Origin: Arcanobacterium_A bovis | GTDB lineage: Bacteria > Actinomycetota > Actinomycetes > Actinomycetales > Actinomycetaceae | Strand: one strand, 5' to 3' | NCBI RefSeq assembly: GCF_042655305.1 | Contig: NZ_JBHSLR010000009.1 | Length of the DNA: 64,000 nucleotides | In this document: positions 36,218 to 44,838 of the stretch, piece after piece | Position numbering within the stretch: the stretch's first letter is position 1 | Layout: each line of letters begins with the position of its first letter | Notes under the pieces: model-generated | What the model saw: the letters and a program-made list of their open reading frames with translations, nothing else | The model's database searches: none | Told to the model about the DNA's origin: nothing | Made by a program: the position numbers and the translations under genes

Positions 36218-37138
36218 TTAGAAACCGAGCCGACCCAGTAGCTTCGGATTACGCTGCCAGTCTTTCGCCACTTTGACACGGATATCAAGATAAACCGGCC
36301 GGCCAAGCAGACGCTCGATATTATGACGTGCTTCTTGCCCGACTTTCTTGAGCCGCGCTCCCCCAGTACCGATCACAATTCCTTTTTGAGAATCGCGTTC
36401 CACAAACACAGAAGCGTGAATCGCCAAAATCGGTTCACCCTTTCCGCCAGCGCGTTCGCGTTCTTCCATTTCTTCAATGACGACGGCGATCGAGTGCGGA
36501 AGTTCGTGACGCACGTCCGAGAGCGATGCTTCTCGAATCATCTCAGCGATCAGATCTTCTTCAGTTTCATCGGTGACTGCATCACGCGGATAAAGCGGCG
36601 GCGAAAGCGGCATTCGTTCCAGCAGCAAGGAAATCAGGAGTTCAGTTTGCTCACCTTGAATAGCTGAAATCGGCACAATTTCGGCAAAATCTGCATAGAA
36701 CTCATTAACAGCAATGAGTTTGGTAGCCAAGGCTTCTCGTGAAATCTTGTCGCATTTGGTAATAACGGCGATGATGGGCGCTTTCGTTTGCTTGACCAAA
36801 TTCAATAAGAACCGATCCCCCGGACCGATCTTTTCATCCGCAGGTAAACACAACGCCACGCAATCTACGTCCGCCAAGGATTCGTGCACCATGTCATTCA
36901 AGCGCTCGCCCAACAGAGTACGTGGGCGGTGCAAACCCGGCGTATCAACCAAAATAAGCTGCCCGACGTCGCGATTTACGATACCGCGGATAACGCGCCT
37001 CGTGGTTTCTGGCTGATTCGCAGTGATAGCGATCTTCTGCCCTACCAGCGCATTCGTAAGGGTAGACTTCCCCGCGTTTGGGCGTCCCACAATAGCGGTA
37101 AAGCCTGCCCGAAAATCGTCTGGCCAAGAATTATTCAT
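36218..37138 (-). CDS. era: GTPase Era
   Basis: Ras-like GTPase binding 16S rRNA and required for 30S maturation. The 306-residue protein has G1 GRPNAGKS (near 19-26), G3 DTPG (near 66-69), G4 TKCD near 127 and a C-terminal KH domain from about residue 215 (GTGGARLKKVGQEAR). The ATG at 37138 follows AGAGG; a TTG one codon earlier is also possible. It overlaps or abuts the end of the CBS-domain gene upstream. Last gene of the conserved dnaJ-to-era block. Confidence 0.97.
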   Translation of the reverse strand: MNNSWPDDFRAGFTAIVGRPNAGKSTLTNALVGQKIAITANQPETTRRVIRGIVNRDVGQLILVDTPGLHRPRTLLGERLNDMVHESLADVDCVALCLPADEKIGPGDRFLLNLVKQTKAPIIAVITKCDKISREALATKLIAVNEFYADFAEIVPISAIQGEQTELLISLLLERMPLSPPLYPRDAVTDETEEDLIAEMIREASLSDVRHELPHSIAVVIEEMEERERAGGKGEPILAIHASVFVERDSQKGIVIGTGGARLKKVGQEARHNIERLLGRPVYLDIRVKVAKDWQRNPKLLGRLGF

Positions 37139-38396
37139 CAATATTTTCCTCTGGTGCTAATGAAGCAATGATTGTGGCAAGGCGCTTACGCCTGCCTTCA
37201 AAACGATCTGCCGCCAATTCTAAACCTTGAACTACCGTATGAGAGCCGGTGATAGGCACTCGACCGAGAGCTTTCGCAAGCAAACCACCGGCAGTATCGA
37301 CGTCGTCATCCTCGATACTTAAACCGAACAGTTCGCCAAGATCGTCTATCGGCAAACGTGCAGGTACTCGGAATGTACCATCGTCCAGCGCTTCAACTTC
37401 TGGATGAGCAACGTCGTGCTCATCAACCATCTCACCCACAAGTTCTTCAAGCAAATCCTCAATGGTAACCAACCCGGCAATGCCACCATATTCATCTACA
37501 ACGAGGGCGATATGCACTGTATTTGCCTGCATTTCGTGTAGCAGGGCATCTACCATCTTGGTTTCAGGCACAAACACCGGTTTGCGCATAACATCGGCTA
37601 CCGTGATCTCTTTAGGATTGACGCGGTGATGAACACGCCGAATGGCATCTTTTAGATAAAGCACGCCACGCAGATCATCTACCGAATCACCAATCACCGG
37701 AACACGAGAGAATCCAGACCTCGCAAACAGCGAGAATGCACGATCTACAGATTCGTCGCCGCCGATAGAAATCATGTCTGTGCGGGGCACCATCACTTCG
37801 CGCACTCGTGTGCGAGAAAGCTCGAACACCGAATGGAGAAGCGAGCGCTCGTCGTCTTCAATCGCTTCGGATTCCGAAACGCGTTCTACCATCAAGGCGA
37901 GCTGATCTTCATGCTCGGTTTCGCGCTCGTCGTCGTCCGCTGTGTCACGACGTCCGGCGAACAACGCTGTAAGTTTCGTAAAAACCCACAAAACGTAATT
38001 GACGCTACGAATCACTCCCAAGGGATGTTTGCGCCCAAACGACCCCGGGAAAACGAAAGACACAATCGCACTGCCACCCGCAATTACTGCAAGCGAGAGC
38101 ACGAGCAGGAGCCAAAAATTCTGCACAAAATGATTGAGTGCCGCAGCGGTAGAAATAGCGAAGATCGCCGCAAACACTACCCGCGCACCGTGCGTTGCTG
38201 TGATTGCACTGGCACGCTCATTGACAATGTTCGCAATGTATTTTCCGCCCGCATCATGAGCTGCAGCTTCGGCAGCCTCAGACCGAGTCACGCGATTTAC
38301 CGCAGTTGCGATCACTCCGGTATAGGACATCGCACACAGCGACAACACAGCAATAATAATCTCCACGCTCAGCGGGATCGAAGCAAAATCACTCAC
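37131..38396 (-). CDS. CBS-domain membrane protein (hemolysin-related/CorC family)
   Basis: Membrane protein of the HlyC/CorC (CNNM-related) family, proposed to take part in divalent-metal (Mg/Co) homeostasis. Of 421 residues, the first ~145 hold about three membrane helices (near 8-28, 68-88 and 94-116); then two CBS domains (about 205-335, including MVPRTDMISI and GGIAGLVTIEDLLEE) and the CorC/HlyC transporter-associated domain to the end. GTG start with AGGTGACG upstream. Between ybeY and era is the usual actinobacterial place. The name hemolysin is historical; no toxin function is implied. Confidence 0.93.
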   Translation of the reverse strand: MSDFASIPLSVEIIIAVLSLCAMSYTGVIATAVNRVTRSEAAEAAAHDAGGKYIANIVNERASAITATHGARVVFAAIFAISTAAALNHFVQNFWLLLVLSLAVIAGGSAIVSFVFPGSFGRKHPLGVIRSVNYVLWVFTKLTALFAGRRDTADDDERETEHEDQLALMVERVSESEAIEDDERSLLHSVFELSRTRVREVMVPRTDMISIGGDESVDRAFSLFARSGFSRVPVIGDSVDDLRGVLYLKDAIRRVHHRVNPKEITVADVMRKPVFVPETKMVDALLHEMQANTVHIALVVDEYGGIAGLVTIEDLLEELVGEMVDEHDVAHPEVEALDDGTFRVPARLPIDDLGELFGLSIEDDDVDTAGGLLAKALGRVPITGSHTVVQGLELAADRFEGRRKRLATIIASLAPEENIDE

Positions 38397-38406
38397 AGTA
38401 CGTCAC

Positions 38407-38928
38407 CTAATCGATGGTTGGCGCAATATCGTCGATATCCCCAAAATCGCGAATAGGCTCGTTCGGATTTTGCGGTTTACGAGCTAGAAAGCTCAAAAGC
38501 AAGCGGCGCTGCAAATCAAACATTTCCTTCCGCTCGTCTTCTTCCTCGTGATCGTAGCCGAGAAGATGGAGCACTCCATGGGTAGTGAGCAACAGAATTT
38601 CTTCCATCGTGGCGTGTCCAGAACGCAGCGCTTGCCGTGCAGCAACTTGAGGGCAAATCGCGATATCGCCCAAAATACCCTCAATCGGTTCTTGACCTGG
38701 AGGCGTTGGGCGCAACTCATCCATCGGGAAGGACATCACATCGGTAGGTCCTTCCAAATCCATCCACTCAACGTGCAGTTGTGCCATAGCAGATTCATCA
38801 AGTAACACAATGTTGAGGTCTGCCTGCGGATGCACTCGCATCTGGTCGAAAAGCCAGGTTCCTAATTCGGAAATCTCCTCCAAATTCGGAGCTGGCGAAA
38901 ACGAAGATTCATCATTAACTTCAATCAT
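38407..38928 (-). CDS. ybeY: endoribonuclease YbeY
   Basis: Zinc-dependent RNase needed for 16S 3'-end maturation and rRNA quality control. The 173-residue protein has the metal motif HGVLHLLGYDH (near residue 127-137), matching HxxxHxxGxxH. ATG start overlapping the phoH stop by 4 bases; 10 bases before the CBS-domain gene. A C-terminal tail of about 25 residues (RKPQNPNEPIRDFGDIDD) is longer than usual. Confidence 0.96.
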   Translation of the reverse strand: MIEVNDESSFSPAPNLEEISELGTWLFDQMRVHPQADLNIVLLDESAMAQLHVEWMDLEGPTDVMSFPMDELRPTPPGQEPIEGILGDIAICPQVAARQALRSGHATMEEILLLTTHGVLHLLGYDHEEEDERKEMFDLQRRLLLSFLARKPQNPNEPIRDFGDIDDIAPTID

Positions 38929-39893
38929 TGTTCATCATTCCATCGTGCGTAAGCGTCAATAATATCTGCCACAAGGCGGTGGCGTACAACGTCTGCTGAA
39001 CCGAGCTCCGAGAACTTAATTCCATCCACTTCTCGCAAAATTCTGCGCACCAAAAGCAGACCCGATTGTACTTTGCCGGGCAAATCAATTTGCGTGATAT
39101 CGCCGGTCACAACCATTTTTGAGCCGAAACCCAAGCGCGTGAGGAACATCTTCATCTGCTCAGGAGTGGTGTTTTGTGCCTCGTCCAAGATAATGAAAGC
39201 ATCGTTAAGCGTACGCCCGCGCATGTAGGCCAGGGGAGCGACTTCAATAGTTCCCGCTGCCATCAGCTTTGGAATAGCATCCGGATCCACCATATCGTGT
39301 AGCGCATCGTAGAGTGGGCGCACATAGGGATCAATTTTGTCGTTGAGTGAACCTGGCAAGAAACCGAGTGACTCCCCTGCCTCAACCGCAGGACGAGTCA
39401 AAATAATGCGCGAGACTTCTTTCTTCTGTAAAGCCACCACTGCTTTTGCCATCGCCAGATACGTTTTACCCGTACCAGCAGGGCCGATGCCAAAAATCAC
39501 GGTATTTTCGTCAATCGCGTCTACATAGGCCTTCTGACCGAGCGTTTTCGGGCGTATCGTCTTCCCACGTGCCGTCAATATATCGGCGTTGAGTAGCTCA
39601 GTTGGGCGAGCCATACCCGATTTCGTCATGGAAATTGCGCGCTCCACCGCATCAACTGTCAGGTGCTCTCCCAAGGAGACGACGGCGATCAACTCCGAAA
39701 TCAATTCAATGGCCAAATCCACGTCTGCGGCATCGCCGGTTATTGAAATGGAGTGTCCACGCACGTGCAAAGTTGCGGGCGCAAGGCCTTTTTCAAGAAC
39801 TCGCAAAACGCCGTCGCTATGACCAAGCAAGCTGATCATGGGGATTCTGTCGGGAACGGTAACTGTTCGCTGTATTTGTGCGTCGTTCGTCAT
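38925..39893 (-). CDS. phoH: PhoH-like ATPase
   Basis: ATPase of the PhoH family, thought to act with YbeY in RNA metabolism. The 322-residue protein has Walker A GPAGTGKTYLAMA near residue 144-156 and Walker B FIILDEAQNTTP near residue 240-251. The ATG at 39893 shares one base with the rsmE stop (TGATG); a TTG at 39896 is the alternative. Cotranscribed with ybeY downstream. Confidence 0.95.
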   Translation of the reverse strand: MTNDAQIQRTVTVPDRIPMISLLGHSDGVLRVLEKGLAPATLHVRGHSISITGDAADVDLAIELISELIAVVSLGEHLTVDAVERAISMTKSGMARPTELLNADILTARGKTIRPKTLGQKAYVDAIDENTVIFGIGPAGTGKTYLAMAKAVVALQKKEVSRIILTRPAVEAGESLGFLPGSLNDKIDPYVRPLYDALHDMVDPDAIPKLMAAGTIEVAPLAYMRGRTLNDAFIILDEAQNTTPEQMKMFLTRLGFGSKMVVTGDITQIDLPGKVQSGLLLVRRILREVDGIKFSELGSADVVRHRLVADIIDAYARWNDEQ

Positions 39894-40744
39894 CAATTCG
39901 ATTCTACCTTAGATCGCCACATCTGAGCGTCAGTGAAAGCTCGCAAAACTGCAATTGCCCACGAGCCAGCCGTCGCTGATCGCAAAACGTGCTCACCGAG
40001 TAAAACCGGTTGTGCTCCCGCGCCTGTGAACAGTTCAATTTCCTCAGGTGCGATGCCGCCCTCTGGACCAACGATCACCACGATTTGCGCAGGTAGCGAA
40101 GCCATTGTTGCACTAATTTCCGGCGAATCGTCCGACGCCGATCCCTCACCTTGGCAAAATACCAAAGTGCGTAAGTGTTGCACCAAAGAATCACGTGCTT
40201 CTTCATGGCAGACCAACACCCAGCAATCATTGGCTACCCACTGCCCGATTTTGGCTGCTAACTCGCGCGATTTTACGACGTCGTGCACCACCGGCACGTA
40301 CGAACGGCGCGACTGCTTGGCAGCAGCATCAGCTGTGAGCTGCCATTTTGCAGTTCCTTTGCTCGCTTTTCCCGGCTGACTCCACGTGACGATTGCCCGC
40401 TGCGACTCCCATGGAACTACCTCATCTACGCCAAATTCGGTAGACGTTTCCACTGCTTGCTCATCGCGCCCACCCTTCGCCAAGGCTTGCACTAGGATAA
40501 TTCGCACATCAGGAGCCTTTTCATTCTTCACTTCAAGCGCTGTGCCGCTGAGCTGGTTTTTTGCCACGTCGTCCACTTCCACAGTAACGCGCAAGCCACG
40601 ACCATCAACGATGTCGATACGCTCGGCGCAACGAGTGCGACGTACCGTTGCGGCGTGGCGAGCTTCGTCTCCACTAAGCACGACGACGTCGCCCACACGC
40701 GGCTGCTGCAGGTTACGATCAATATAAACAGGGAGCGTCACCAA
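39893..40744 (-). CDS. rsmE: 16S rRNA m3U1498 methyltransferase
   Basis: SPOUT methyltransferase for U1498 of 16S rRNA. The 283-residue protein has an N-terminal PUA-like domain (about 1-75, with GDEARHAATVRR) and a C-terminal knot with IVVIVGPEGGIAPEEIELF near residue 220-238 and LGEHVLRSATAG near 248-259, the SAM-binding loops. The start is TTG or the GTG one codon later. Lies between dnaJ and phoH as in other Actinobacteria; 47 bases after dnaJ. Confidence 0.95.
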   Translation of the reverse strand: MVTLPVYIDRNLQQPRVGDVVVLSGDEARHAATVRRTRCAERIDIVDGRGLRVTVEVDDVAKNQLSGTALEVKNEKAPDVRIILVQALAKGGRDEQAVETSTEFGVDEVVPWESQRAIVTWSQPGKASKGTAKWQLTADAAAKQSRRSYVPVVHDVVKSRELAAKIGQWVANDCWVLVCHEEARDSLVQHLRTLVFCQGEGSASDDSPEISATMASLPAQIVVIVGPEGGIAPEEIELFTGAGAQPVLLGEHVLRSATAGSWAIAVLRAFTDAQMWRSKVESN

Positions 40745-40791
40745 ACACCGCCAATCGAAGAAACGAACTGCGAAAATGCGCCATCATGACA

Positions 40792-41910
40792 TCAGTGTCC
40801 CATGAACTTATCTTTAAGACGCGAGAATACCGAGCTTAAATCTGAAATCATCCGAGCTGCTGGGGATTCTTCGCCGCGCAACTTGGCAAGTTCTTCAATC
40901 AATGCACGCTGAGCATCATCAAGCTTGGTAGGAGTCTTCACCTGGACGGTAATTTTTAGATCTCCACGGCCGCGGCGATGCAAACGCCCAACTCCCATGC
41001 CTTCCAATTTCACTTCGGCACCAGACTGTGTGCCAGGAGCAATATAGACCTTCTGTTCACCATCAAAAGTGTCGATAGCTAGTTCGGTGCCAAGCACAGC
41101 GCTCGTCATCGGCACTTCGAGCGTGGCATGGAGATGGTCTCCTTGACGTACAAAAATCGGATCTTTTTCTACATAGACCTCGGCGAAAAGGTCACCTGGC
41201 ATGCCACCGGCCACTCCGGCGTCGCCCTGCCCCGTGAGCCGGATCCGCATGCCGTTCTCAACACCCGCAGGAACTTTGACAGTTACGGATTTCTTCGAGC
41301 GCACACGCCCCTCACCAGAGCATTCGCCACATGGTGTGACAATCTGTGTGCCGTAACCTTGGCACGCACCGCAAGCGGACGTCGTCATCATCTGGCCGAA
41401 TAGGGAGTTAGTTACCCGTTGGATCGAACCCGAACCGCCACATTGAGCACATGTCACCGGCTGCGTGCCAGGAGCCGTCATCATGCCGTGACATTCGGGG
41501 CATTCAGCAGCAATATCAACAGTTATTGGCTTGTCTACGCCAAACACAACTTCATCCAAGCTGAGGTTCATTTGCACAAGCGAATCAGAACCCCGCTGCG
41601 TGCGGGAAATTGGACCACGCTGAGCAGCTCCGCCGCCAAAGAATGTAGAGAAAATATCTTCGAAACCAAATCCACCAGCGGCGCCTGCACCGCCACCGCG
41701 GAGAGCATCCTCGCCACCCATATCGTACATGCGGCGCTTTTCTTCATTGGAGAGCACGTCATAAGCGCTAGTTACGTCCTTGAAGCGCTCAGCACCGTCA
41801 GGACCAGCCACATCGGGATGTAATTTGCGCGCCAACTTTCGATACGCTTTTTTGATATCGTCTTGCGAGGCATCTCTCGACACACCAAGGATTTCGTAAT
41901 AGTCAGCCAC
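40792..41910 (-). CDS. dnaJ: chaperone DnaJ
   Basis: Hsp40 co-chaperone stimulating DnaK. The 372-residue protein has the J domain (3-65, HPD at 32-34), the Gly/Phe-rich linker, four CxxCxGxG zinc repeats (about 140-215: CPECHGMM, CAQCGGSG, CGACQGYG, CGECSGEG) and the C-terminal substrate domain. It is the DnaJ2 type paired with hrcA. GTG start; hrcA lies 53 bases upstream. The first zinc repeat ends in MM rather than Gly, a slight deviation. Confidence 0.96.
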   Translation of the reverse strand: MADYYEILGVSRDASQDDIKKAYRKLARKLHPDVAGPDGAERFKDVTSAYDVLSNEEKRRMYDMGGEDALRGGGAGAAGGFGFEDIFSTFFGGGAAQRGPISRTQRGSDSLVQMNLSLDEVVFGVDKPITVDIAAECPECHGMMTAPGTQPVTCAQCGGSGSIQRVTNSLFGQMMTTSACGACQGYGTQIVTPCGECSGEGRVRSKKSVTVKVPAGVENGMRIRLTGQGDAGVAGGMPGDLFAEVYVEKDPIFVRQGDHLHATLEVPMTSAVLGTELAIDTFDGEQKVYIAPGTQSGAEVKLEGMGVGRLHRRGRGDLKITVQVKTPTKLDDAQRALIEELAKLRGEESPAARMISDLSSVFSRLKDKFMGH

Positions 41911-41963
41911 TGAATGCTTTACCTATCTTTTATATTCGGGTTAATTTATCTGATTTCGTGCAA

Positions 41964-42986
41964 CTAGTTCTGCCGCAAAATTTCCGACAAATACGTTGCA
42001 ATTGCATGGACACTTGATATTGCGCCTGGGTAGTCCATTCGAGTTGGGCCGATAATGCCCAAACTTGCGATGGTCTGATCTGATGTATTGCCGTAGCCAG
42101 ATGACACTATCGATGTTTCCACCAGTTCTTCAGTATCATTTTCGCGGCCAATTCGAACGTGGAGTCCCTCACCCTGCTTAGCCAACAATTTCATCAGAAC
42201 TACTTGTTCTTCGAGCACATCAAGGATCGGCGCGATCGAATTGTGAAATTCCACGTTGTAGCGGCTCAAATTGCCAGTACCAGCCACAACTACACGCTCT
42301 TCAACTTCATTGAGCAAGGTTTGACGCAAAACATCGAGAATATTGCGCGCGAAAGTTTGGAGATGTGCAGGGCAATTTTCCAAGAGCTGCGCAGATGCCG
42401 AACCAAGCACTTTCAGCTGCAATCCAGTGAGATGCTCGTTGATGGCAAGGCGTAGATCGTCAAGATTTGCTTCTTTGATTTGCTGGCTATGCTCGATAGT
42501 GCGTTGCTCAACTCGACCGGCGTCGGTAATCATGACGATGAGAATGAGCTGCTCACTGAGTCGTACTAATTCGACGTGACGCAAGGTTGTGCGCCGCAAC
42601 GACGGATATTGCACCACCGCAACTTGTTGAGTGATCTGCGCCAATAGTCGCACGGTACGATCCAAAACGTCGTCTAAATCCACTGCTTCGCGCAAAATAC
42701 GTTCGATTGCAAGGCGTTCGCCAGCTGAAAGAGGTTTAATCTCAGCGAGCGAATCAACAAAAGCGCGATATCCAGCATCGGTCGGAATTCGCCCAGCAGA
42801 GGTATGCGGCTGCACAATCAGCCCAGCTTCCTCCAACTGAGCCATATCGTTGCGAATAGTAGCAGGAGAAACATGGAAGCCATGACGTTCCACAACGGCT
42901 TTTGAGCCTACAGGTTCCCTCGTAGACACGTAGTCTTCAACGATAGCGTTGAGCACGATCCGTCGTCGTTCATCTGGTGTTCCCAC
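41964..42986 (-). CDS. hrcA: heat-shock transcription repressor HrcA
   Basis: CIRCE-binding repressor of class I heat-shock genes. From the GTG at 42986 the protein has 340 residues and begins VGTPDERRRIVLNAIVEDYV, the standard HrcA start, with AAAGGGGGAA upstream. The N-terminal winged helix (about 1-75) includes VSPATIRNDMAQLEE; GAF-like and insert domains follow. The frame can be read 18 codons further back to 43040, but that would run into the operator. Cotranscribed with dnaJ. Confidence 0.95.
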   Translation of the reverse strand: MGTPDERRRIVLNAIVEDYVSTREPVGSKAVVERHGFHVSPATIRNDMAQLEEAGLIVQPHTSAGRIPTDAGYRAFVDSLAEIKPLSAGERLAIERILREAVDLDDVLDRTVRLLAQITQQVAVVQYPSLRRTTLRHVELVRLSEQLILIVMITDAGRVEQRTIEHSQQIKEANLDDLRLAINEHLTGLQLKVLGSASAQLLENCPAHLQTFARNILDVLRQTLLNEVEERVVVAGTGNLSRYNVEFHNSIAPILDVLEEQVVLMKLLAKQGEGLHVRIGRENDTEELVETSIVSSGYGNTSDQTIASLGIIGPTRMDYPGAISSVHAIATYLSEILRQN

Positions 42987-43029
42987 CAAGTTCCCCCTTT
43001 CCACATGTTGCAACAGTTTCAGCGTGAGT

Positions 43030-43056
43030 GTTGCACTCAAAGTATCCGAGTGCTAA
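43030..43056 (-). promoter_or_regulatory. CIRCE operator (HrcA site)
   Basis: GAGTGCTAA (43048-43056) is a perfect CIRCE half and GTTGCACTC (43030-43038) matches the other half at 7 of 9, with exactly 9 bases between. It sits about 45 bases upstream of the hrcA start, so HrcA should regulate hrcA-dnaJ. Confidence 0.9.
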
Positions 43057-43142
43057 TTCTACGCTTTTCTTACCTCAACACGCATCTGCGCAACGTCCGA
43101 TTGGTCACCCCTTTTTCGCCTCCGGTGATTTAACCTAGTGAG

Positions 43143-44093
43143 GTGAACTCAAGATTTACCAACCGACATCCTTCCGGCCGTGAGATTCATCGGTTCAAAG
43201 AGGCCGACGCCGCCACACCAGTTTTTCGAAATGCCAACGATCGTTATGGCGACGACGTTCTGCGCGCCGATCCACTGCGCAAACCCAAAGCACGCGAGAT
43301 ACCTGCCGAAGTAGGCCTACTGCTTGAAGATGTGCAAACAGGGTATGTAGGCGAGGTGGTGCGAGTTTCCAAAGTTGCTGGTCAATGGCAGATGGTACTT
43401 GAAGATGGGGATTTCAAACAGCGCTCATTTCCACTCGGTCCTGGATTCTGGGTTGAAGGTGAACCGGTAGTGATTGTGGAACCAAAGGTAACGCCACAGC
43501 GTAACGATACGCAACCGCGCGTCGTCGCCGGAAAATTCGTTACCGCATCGGGCTCTCTTCACGTGGATCACAAAGCTCGGGTAGCGCGACCATCGCGTAT
43601 CTGGGTAGAAGGTAAACACGATGCACAGCTCATCTCGAAAATTTGGGGTGAGGACCTCGCTTACGAAGGAATTATGATCGAGGAGCTTTACGGTGCCGAT
43701 CACCTTATTGACGTGCTCAAAGTTTTTGGCCCGTCCAACGATCACCGCGCTGGCGTACTTCTTGATCATCTCGTGCCGGGTTCAAAAGAATGGCGAATCG
43801 CCCAAGAGGCAATGAAGTACCCGGGTGTTTTGGTGCTTGGACATCCGTATATTGACGTGTGGCAAGCGATTAAACCTCGTACTATCGGCATTGCTAGCTG
43901 GCCAAATGTTCCGCGCGGCGAAGATATTAAATCTGGAACGCTCGCACGACTCGGCTGGCCACACGCGAATGCTGAGGATATCGGCATAGGCTGGCAAAGG
44001 ATGCTGGATTCGGTGCATTCCTACACCGATCTTGAGCCTGCGTTGCTCGGCAGGATGGAAGAGCTCATCGATTTTGTGAGCGCTGGGTTATAA
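43143..44093 (+). CDS. DUF3097 family protein (Toprim-like)
   Basis: Conserved actinobacterial protein, 316 residues, unknown function. The segment RPSRIWVEGKHDAQLISKIWG (about residues 155-175; the WVEGKHDAQL part is the key) resembles the glutamate-containing strand of Toprim domains, with later conserved VLLDHLVPGSKEWRI and VLGHPYIDVWQAI blocks that hold acidic/His residues. The N-terminal ~130 residues form an OB-like region. GTG start, close to the candidate promoter, with no strong ribosome-binding site. Divergent from hrcA and convergent with the next gene, as seen elsewhere in Actinobacteria (where it is near hemW and hrcA). Confidence 0.85.
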   Translation: MNSRFTNRHPSGREIHRFKEADAATPVFRNANDRYGDDVLRADPLRKPKAREIPAEVGLLLEDVQTGYVGEVVRVSKVAGQWQMVLEDGDFKQRSFPLGPGFWVEGEPVVIVEPKVTPQRNDTQPRVVAGKFVTASGSLHVDHKARVARPSRIWVEGKHDAQLISKIWGEDLAYEGIMIEELYGADHLIDVLKVFGPSNDHRAGVLLDHLVPGSKEWRIAQEAMKYPGVLVLGHPYIDVWQAIKPRTIGIASWPNVPRGEDIKSGTLARLGWPHANAEDIGIGWQRMLDSVHSYTDLEPALLGRMEELIDFVSAGL

Positions 44094-44108
44094 GCTATCG
44101 CAGCGTCA

Positions 44109-44149
44109 GCGTTACAACCTCACAAAAGGACTGCGTTACAACCTCACAA
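44109..44149. repeat. 17-base direct repeat at the 3' end of the membrane-anchored unknown gene
   Basis: GCGTTACAACCTCACAA occurs at 44109-44125 and again at 44133-44149, with the second copy containing the stop codon of the minus-strand gene. The period is 24 bases. It lies in the convergent gap. Confidence 0.85.
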
Positions 44150-44810
44150 GCTGCCCCAGCGCACTTTTAATCGCTTTAATCTCCGCAACCAATTCTGAAT
44201 CAAACTCATGAGCTGCAATAATGACACTTGCAGTATTGCCGTTGGTGTAGATCGCCACCACATTTGGCTGGGAATTTGCCCACTCTAGCAAGGCAGAATC
44301 TTCTTGCAGCTCCGCCGAACTTGCCGTGGCGTAGAACGTCCAACGCCTTTGTGACGGTTCGAGAAACGACGGCGCCGTCACCGGCGTCGATGCAAAACCT
44401 ACTGGAAGCTTGAATGAATCAGTAACACCAAGCATTTGTGGAAAAGTTTTCTCACTACCATCTGCAAGGAATGGCGAATCAACTGTAATGACTTGGTATG
44501 CATCGCTTTCGCCCACAAGGATTCGAGCGCTGCGCCACGTTTGAGTACCACTGCCACTCAACGCATCATGAGCTGCGGCATTAGCTAAAAATGGCCACAA
44601 AGACGTATTGCTCTGCTCGCCGATGAGAAAAGTGCGAGCATCTTTGACGATGTCCTTATGCGAAATCTTTTCTTTGCGCAAAAGCGCGATGAGTCGAGTG
44701 CGCTCATCCCATGAGCCTTTCGTTTTAGGCGACAGCCCTACAAAAAGTGCCCATCCGAGCGAACCAGCAAATAGCACAATCAACAGCGTCTTAATGTAGA
44801 TATCGCCCAT
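44136..44810 (-). CDS. unknown membrane-anchored protein
   Basis: No family was recognised. The ATG at 44810 gives 224 residues with an AGAGGGATT site upstream; a longer frame begins at 44870 but lies inside hemW and lacks support. One N-terminal membrane helix (about residues 6-26), short inside segment, then an extended soluble part outside. Two tryptophan-rich stretches (near 70 and 155) and no cysteine pairs. Follows hemW after about 28 bases of overlap-free spacing, so it is probably cotranscribed. The 3' end shows a duplication (see repeat). Confidence 0.6.
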   Translation of the reverse strand: MGDIYIKTLLIVLFAGSLGWALFVGLSPKTKGSWDERTRLIALLRKEKISHKDIVKDARTFLIGEQSNTSLWPFLANAAAHDALSGSGTQTWRSARILVGESDAYQVITVDSPFLADGSEKTFPQMLGVTDSFKLPVGFASTPVTAPSFLEPSQRRWTFYATASSAELQEDSALLEWANSQPNVVAIYTNGNTASVIIAAHEFDSELVAEIKAIKSALGQLVRL

Positions 44811-44838
44811 AATCCCTCTACCTCTCGGAAAGCTACAC

